Part shown: positions 59,130 through 64,000 of the stretch, one piece after another
Position numbering within the stretch: position 1 is the first letter of the stretch
Layout of the letters: every line of letters starts with the position of its first letter
NCBI GenBank assembly: GCA_002794785.1
Contig: NBBA01000001.1
Location: forward strand, 4,920,707-4,984,706
Reading direction: 5' to 3'
Source of the DNA: Coniferiporia sulphurascens
Lineage: Eukaryota; Basidiomycota; Agaricomycetes; Hymenochaetales; Hymenochaetaceae
DNA length: 64,000 nt
Notes under the pieces: generated by a model
The model's database searches: none
What the model was told of the DNA's origin: nothing
The model's input: only the letters and a program-made list of their open reading frames with translations
Position numbers and translations under genes: made by a program

Positions 59130-60369
59130 CGGGTGAGTGGTACTGACGTCCGTGCTAGTGGTAGTCGTGCTCGTGTTTGTGCTCGAGCTGGTACCGACGT
59201 CTGTGGTAGTGGCGGTCGCGCTGTCTGTGCTCAGAGTGGTACTGATGTCCGTGCTAGTGGTGGTCGTGCTCGTGTCTGTGCTCGAAGTAGTACTGACGTC
59301 CGTGCTAGTGGCAGTCGTGCTCGTGTCTGTACTCGAACTGGCACTGACGTCTGTGGTAGTGGCGGTCGCGCTGTCTGTGCTCAGAGTGGTACTGACGCCT
59401 GCGCTGGTGGTGATCGCGCTTGTGTCCGTGCTTAGGCTAAAACTCGTGCCCGAACTCGAAGAGGTGATCACATCGCTTGAACTTGTGCTTGTACCCGAGA
59501 TAGAACTTGAGTCTGTGCTAGTGCTTGCGACAGAGCTTGCACTCGTGCTCAAAACCTGACTAGAGCTCGTCTCTGAGGTCAGACTCGCGACCAAAGAACT
59601 GGTGCTCGTGCCTGAGCTGGTGATTGCACTCGAATTAGCGGTGGTGGTTGCACTCGAAGTAAGACCTGGAGCAGTCGTATTCGCTCCGACGCTGGACACA
59701 GAAGCTAGACTTAGACTCGATGTAATACTCGCACTTGAGGCCGAGTCTGTGATAGTACTGGCCAAGTCTGTAGTTGTATTCGCACTTGCTGTGCCTGTGG
59801 CGCTTGCACTCGAACCGATGGAAGTGGCGCTACTCGTCACAACCGTCGGGGTAGACTCCAGGGATGAAGACGAGATGGAGCTGGTCCCTAAGCCAGAATT
59901 GGTGGACCCAACGTCCGTCGACGTGTCGGTCGTAGTAGATACAGGCGGCAGAGTTGAAATCCCGGACGTACTAGCCGTCGTCGTCGTAGAGGCACCATCA
60001 TTCGCAGGAGTTGATGAGGGCGCCGAACTTGCGCTTGCTACGGGCACACTCGTTGAAGGAGAGATGCTTGCTAGAGTCGAAGAAGGTGGTATAGGTGAAA
60101 GCGAAATGAAAGTCGAAGTCGAAAGCGAAGTCGAGATTTGAGTCGAAGTAGATGACGAAGAAGTTGAAGGTGGATGAGTAAAAGTTGACGGCTCGCCAGG
60201 AGCTTGCGTGTCTAAGCCCGCGCTCGCTGTAAGTGTGGACACAATCAGTCAGGTTACTCGGGTACATGCGACACCACGACACATTACCGATCGCCGCAGA
60301 GAAAAAGGAAAGAAGATTAGAATGAAATGAACACTCACAGGCAGCCCGGCGCAAGATGCGGGAGTACAT
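56662..60369 (-). CDS. Mucin-like single-pass membrane protein with Ser/Thr-repeat ectodomain
   Basis: I do not recognise a named family. The region reads as one minus-strand gene. A short first exon (from 60369) is followed by a long exon of about 1800 nt that is almost all Ser, Thr, Ala and Val. This exon includes imperfect repeats of the type STDTSTTTTSTDVSTT. An intron near 58300-58390 joins KSASPVGTNAYTSSTGPN. One transmembrane helix follows, AIAGIVVSLVFGLALIALIV, with a basic stop-transfer RRKRERKRM. The cytoplasmic tail of about 450 residues is low-complexity and acidic. Dense O-glycosylation and a cell-wall sensor-like layout (cf. Wsc/Mid2-type) are inferred. The exact start is unresolved and no clear signal peptide was found. 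The C terminus may continue by splicing beyond 56662. The repeat array carries a G36 tract (see findings). Confidence 0.65.
59026..59440. repeat. Minisatellite array coding for Ser/Thr repeats, with G36 tract
   Basis: Related units of about 48-60 bp, built on GTGCTCGTGTCTGTGCTCGA and GTGGTAGTGG words, repeat across this segment. A near-pure G run spans 59086-59129, with 36 uninterrupted G at 59094-59129. A copy of more than 55 bp is repeated almost exactly on either side (about 59026-59085 and 59147-59206). Confidence 0.8.
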
Positions 60370-62458
60370 CGTATGCGTCTCCAGGACGCGCTTCAGTCCC
60401 CTTGCTGGCTAAGTAGCTGAACGCCAGGAGGAGTCAAGGAGCTATGAAGGATCAGGCCAGCCAGATGATCATAGTTGACTGAAGATGGCAGCCAGTTTCG
60501 GGCTGCGAGCTGCGAGCTGGAGACTCAACTCAGCCGCCGGTGGTCACAGCTCCGGTCAGTGGTTGCGAGGCCGTGCGAGACGCAACGGAGGGTCGACCAA
60601 TTCGGATTTGGAGGTAACCACTTCCTCAACTTGAACGGCCGCCATGGCGTCCGCCCCCAGTCTGCAATTGCTTTACAAAATTATCTTTCTTTTCTCCTCG
60701 CTTTTCACTAATTCCTTCAAGAATACCCCCGCCGCCGCCCTCGTCGTTTCACACGCATCACGTATCACGAATCTTTCCTGATCCCGTGTATATGCGCCGT
60801 ATAATCGGATCGTGCAAATTCGTCAGAGCTGCCTACGTTAGACGACGAGCTTTCCTGTTAAACAGGTGCCCGACTGGCTCTGATGCGAGCCATCCATCAT
60901 CTGCGATTATTACTCGTCCAAGATTCTCATCAGTTCTGTTCCAAGTCTGGTCTGATTGGCTCCCACAAACAGCCTGTTGCTGGGTGAGTACAAGGTCGAC
61001 TATTCGGTTTCGACGGTGCAACGACTACATTGCCCGCGCACGGCCAGTTGATGTCGCCGGGACAACACAACTGGCAACGTCTGTTTCGCAGATTCCCAGC
61101 GATTATGCAGTGACACGAATCTGGCGACCTTAAATAGCACCAGGCCGGGAGCCATCGGTAGTCGAAGGCACATTCCACCCTTGCCGCCACAGCTACTTGA
61201 TCGTATCCACCTTACCCTACCATCCGCGATTATCCAACGTTGTCTAAGCGCCAGAATCTAGTCTCGAAGGCATTATCAGTGTTGGTAGTAACGGATTTCA
61301 TAGACCACGCCTTCGCAGCTCTGATATATCCCATACTGATACCATCTATTGACCCCATCCACTTATGGCTTTTATCTGTCAGGACCGTCTTGGCGACTGA
61401 AGTACGCCCGGGGCTATGCGACCAGCTCTGGGTTTTATAGGAACATAAAAGGTGTCCATGAAGCCATTTCTTCTCTCCTCCCAGGCTTTGCTGATACATC
61501 CTTACCTCGAGAACGCACTTACATATCAAGGTTGTTATCCATAAACTGATGCATACAAAGAAGGCAAGACATTGGCGATGCTCTATCCTACGCGAGTTCT
61601 TCCGCGTTTCCTTCGTCAGAAACAGTTATAGCCAGACTCTTCGACAGCCTCTCGCGGGAGAGACGAGTTCTAAATACCGACGTAGCCTGTCCTTCGGAGC
61701 GACCATCAGTTCCGGCTACACACAGTAAATATATACAAAATTATTACAAATGGAACCGAACCCCTTCCTTGATTTCCCCCGGGCGGAATGTCTTCAATAT
61801 GTCCTGACTGGACTCGGATCTGATGCAGGCATCCCAACTTGAATGAGCTCGCAGGTGAGTCTAAACTGCAGGTGAGAGATGGATGAGCCATGATAACGCA
61901 GCGGAGAAGATTCGTGTAAAAATAAAGCGTAAAGCGCCGCCCTAAGGCATATCCCCGCAAGAAAAGAAACGTCACCAGGACAACTATTTAGACATGGTAT
62001 AATTGCACGCGGGCGGCAACGGTGATAACTTGTCGTTTACATAGTGCTACGTTCAGTGGCGGAGTTTTGTATCTGCCTGAAGTTATAGCCGGTAGAAGTT
62101 TGTACGAAACATATGGAGCGCGATACGTACCGGAGTGAATTCTCTTTTTTATATCAACCATAAGCGGTTGACGGGAAGGCCGCGGATGAACTGGTTCCAT
62201 TCATAATACAAAACATAAACATTGACCCGCTCGCTGGTATGTCTTCATTTAGCCTTGCAGTGCTATTGTCGGTCGTAATAAGTTGTTTTAAATGGTCGTG
62301 ACACTACCCTTCGTCTTAGCACTCGTCCTTCGTAGGTTTTACACACTATACACTTCATTTTCTCTTTTGCCTACTGTCCACTATATAAACACGTCTAAAA
62401 AGCTAGAGCCCAGAAAAGAAAATGTCTACTAATTTCCTTTCCAACGACCTAACCCTCC
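60370..62458. other. 2.1-kb stretch with no clear gene
   Basis: Between the 5' end of the mucin-like gene and the 3' end of the S53 gene. A 45-codon frame at 60644-60781 (MASAPSLQLLYKIIFLFSSL) sits in a strong start context GCCGCCATGGCG and has one hydrophobic segment; it may be a small peptide or chance. Other frames (61230-61529 minus, 61706-61975 minus) have no motif. A TATATAAA word near 62382 is not placed for a known gene. Confidence 0.35.
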
Positions 62459-64000
62459 CTACAAGCCAACAGTGGTGAGGAGTTTCGCGAAGTTGGGAGT
62501 ACCGAGGCCAGTGACGGGGTCCCAGCCAGCCTTGGCGGGGAAGCCGTTAGTGTTGCAGCCAGGGTTGTCACCTGAAGTCGCGTATACAATTAGCACTGAT
62601 GTATTACGATGCGAAGAAGGGGGGAAAAAAAGTACGAACCGGAAGTGACGTCGTTCAGCGCTGCTGAGCCTGCGGCGGAGTAGAGGAACGGGTTGAGGAA
62701 ACCGAGGGGGGACTTGCCCGCGGCGACGAGGCGGTCATTCAGCAGTGCAATAACACTTGCGAAGATCGGGCTCGCGCAACTTGTGCCGTCGACGAGCTCC
62801 GTGTCGCCTCCCACGACGATCTCGACGTTCTCACCCTGCGCGGACACATCCGGGAAAGCACGGCCCGTTTTGTTGAAAAGGCCGCTGTTCGTAGAGCCGA
62901 GCGCGGAGAGGTACGAGTTCACAGCGTCGGTTTGGTAGGACGGGGTGGCGAAGTAGTTGGAGAAACCTCCAGACGAGAAGGAAGCGGCGGTTTCGGTGAC
63001 ACCAGTCGTCGCTCCGACGGACGTCATGTAAGGGCAGCCGGAGGGGAAGGTCGGTAAGAAGGAAGAGCAGCTTCCAGATTGAGAGCCGGAGACACCGCCG
63101 TCTCCGGAGGCAAAGAGAATCGAAGTACCACGCGCGCCGAGCTGCATGTAGGCATTGCAAAGCTGGCTAGATTATAGAAAAGGGTAAGCATAGGCCCGTT
63201 TTTGTAGATCTGTAAGCTTCACGTACCTCGCGAGAGAACGGGAAATAGTGTTCTCGTTTTGGCCGTACGAGGTCGTAAGGACATTGGGCGGGTCGCTTTC
63301 ACCAAGGAGGAAGTTGATGATGTCCAAGAAGCCCTCGAGTCCTCCATCTTGAGAGTCCTCTCCGACTGAGATAAACGTCACCGGGACGCCAGTAGCTACG
63401 CCGACCGTGTACTGGACGTCGAGATTGGCCTCCACACCTGCGTCGCTCGCGCTTTGCGGGTTCGAGCCACCGTCGAGAGTCTGCAAGGCGAAAGTGGTGC
63501 TTGAGGAGATGTCCGTCCGGAATTTTCCCAAGAAAGTCTTCAGATCCGCACTGTTTGCGTACTGCTCGATGAAACCCGAAACTCCAAGTGTGTTTGAGGA
63601 TTCGGTAGCAGCAGTGGTCGGGATACCGTAAAGGTCCTGGAGGCAAGCAGGCGTGACGGTGGAATCACATGACGACGGTGTGCTACGCGCGGTAAGATTC
63701 CGTACTCCATGCGAAGAGACAACCGGGAGGTGTGCAAAGGGGTTAGGGAAACTATGTCCAAAATTTAGAACATTTAAAACCACGTATAATCTTTAAAGTA
63801 CGCACGTGATTGTCGGGTGGACAAGGTCGAGATGACCTTGTAATGTGGCAGGGATGGAGTACTCGAGGGTGCGTACGGACTGCTTTCCAGTCGACTGGTG
63901 TTGGAAGACTGAGAAGTCGGCGTCGAACATCTCGTTGGCCTTGCTGACGGGTACGGAGAAGGCGAGCCAGTCTCCGGCTGGAGAAATTGTGCTGGCATTA
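62459..64000 (-). CDS. S53 family serine-carboxyl peptidase (sedolisin / tripeptidyl-peptidase I type), 5' end missing
   Basis: A secreted acid peptidase made as a proenzyme. The window holds the end of the prodomain and the whole catalytic domain; the first exons lie beyond the right edge. Prodomain: DWLAFSVPVSKANEMFDADF and LEYSIPATLQGHLDLVHPTI. After an intron (63752-63805) the linker and mature start follow: CDSTVTPACLQDLYGIPTTA. The catalytic Glu/Asp pair is in EANLDVQYTVGVATG and the oxyanion Asp in ILFASGDGGVSG. The Ser lies in DGTSCASPIFASV (usually SGTSASSP, here with Cys). A Ca-binding end, NPGCNTNGFPAKAGWDPVTG, comes after an intron near 62570-62640. The stop TAG is at 62459-62461. 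All active-site positions are present. A decayed relative lies at about 51.6-52.5 kb. Confidence 0.9.

Noticed and set aside
59133..59559. Long plus-strand frames rich in Val/Leu/Ser opposite the Ser/Thr repeat array
   Set aside because: They are the reverse translation of the same minisatellite; no start context, no relation to a family, and the minus-strand reading links to a TM domain.
63445..63460. GGGTTCGAGCC resembling a tRNA B box
   Set aside because: Lies inside the S53 coding exon with no A box or cloverleaf around it.
1..64000. CRISPR arrays, bacterial operons, phage genes or a secondary-metabolite cluster
   Set aside because: None seen; the intron-rich fungal genes, retroelements and lack of PKS, NRPS or terpene synthase motifs argue against them.

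Overview
The window is nuclear DNA of a filamentous basidiomycete, most probably an Agaricomycete. Genes are dense, sit on both strands, and are cut by many short (about 45-80 nt) GT-AG introns. The gene families fit this: DUF6533 and ThrE/Prm10-type membrane proteins, S53 peptidases, GMC oxidoreductases, an Ask1 DASH subunit and Ty1/copia plus LINE retroelements. The genus cannot be read from the sequence. Exon coordinates are my own splice reading, checked by frame and family motifs, not by transcripts.

Left part (1-30.9 kb), mostly housekeeping. The 5' part of an ISWI chromatin remodeller (minus, runs off the left edge) is divergent from TEL2, the TTT-complex subunit (plus). Next come ASK1 (minus), a DUF6533 seven-helix-type membrane protein (minus), a cupin-5 protein, an ASC-1/TRIP4-type zinc-finger protein, a ThrE/Prm10-type transporter (minus), an HMG-box protein, a long disordered coiled-coil protein (minus), an F-box protein, cofactor-independent phosphoglycerate mutase, and two paralogous secreted double-psi beta-barrel (RlpA/expansin-like) proteins.

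Mobile islands. 31,268-37,280 is a complete Ty1/copia element on the minus strand: 257-bp LTRs, 5-bp duplication GTTAG and a single gag-pol frame. It carries a nested 560-bp solo LTR of another family (duplication ATTAT). 44,007-50,633 is a near full-length plus-strand LINE with a 16-bp duplication and an A18 tail; its endonuclease/RT/RNase H ORF2 is nearly intact. All LTR-LTR differences in the copia element, and every in-frame stop in both elements, fit C-to-T change at CpG.

Right part (37.7-64 kb): tRNA dihydrouridine synthase DUS1 (minus), a secreted GMC oxidoreductase (minus), an S53 peptidase pseudogene (plus), an alpha/beta hydrolase, mitochondrial glutaryl-CoA dehydrogenase with a GC-AG intron, a mucin-like single-pass membrane protein (minus) with a 36-nt G run in its repeat array, and an intact S53 sedolisin-family peptidase (minus) whose 5' end lies beyond the right edge.

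I found no gene cluster that looks like a new biological system. The most informative signals are the CpG-decay footprint in the retroelements, the nested insertions with intact duplications, the GC-AG intron and the poly-G repeat junction.
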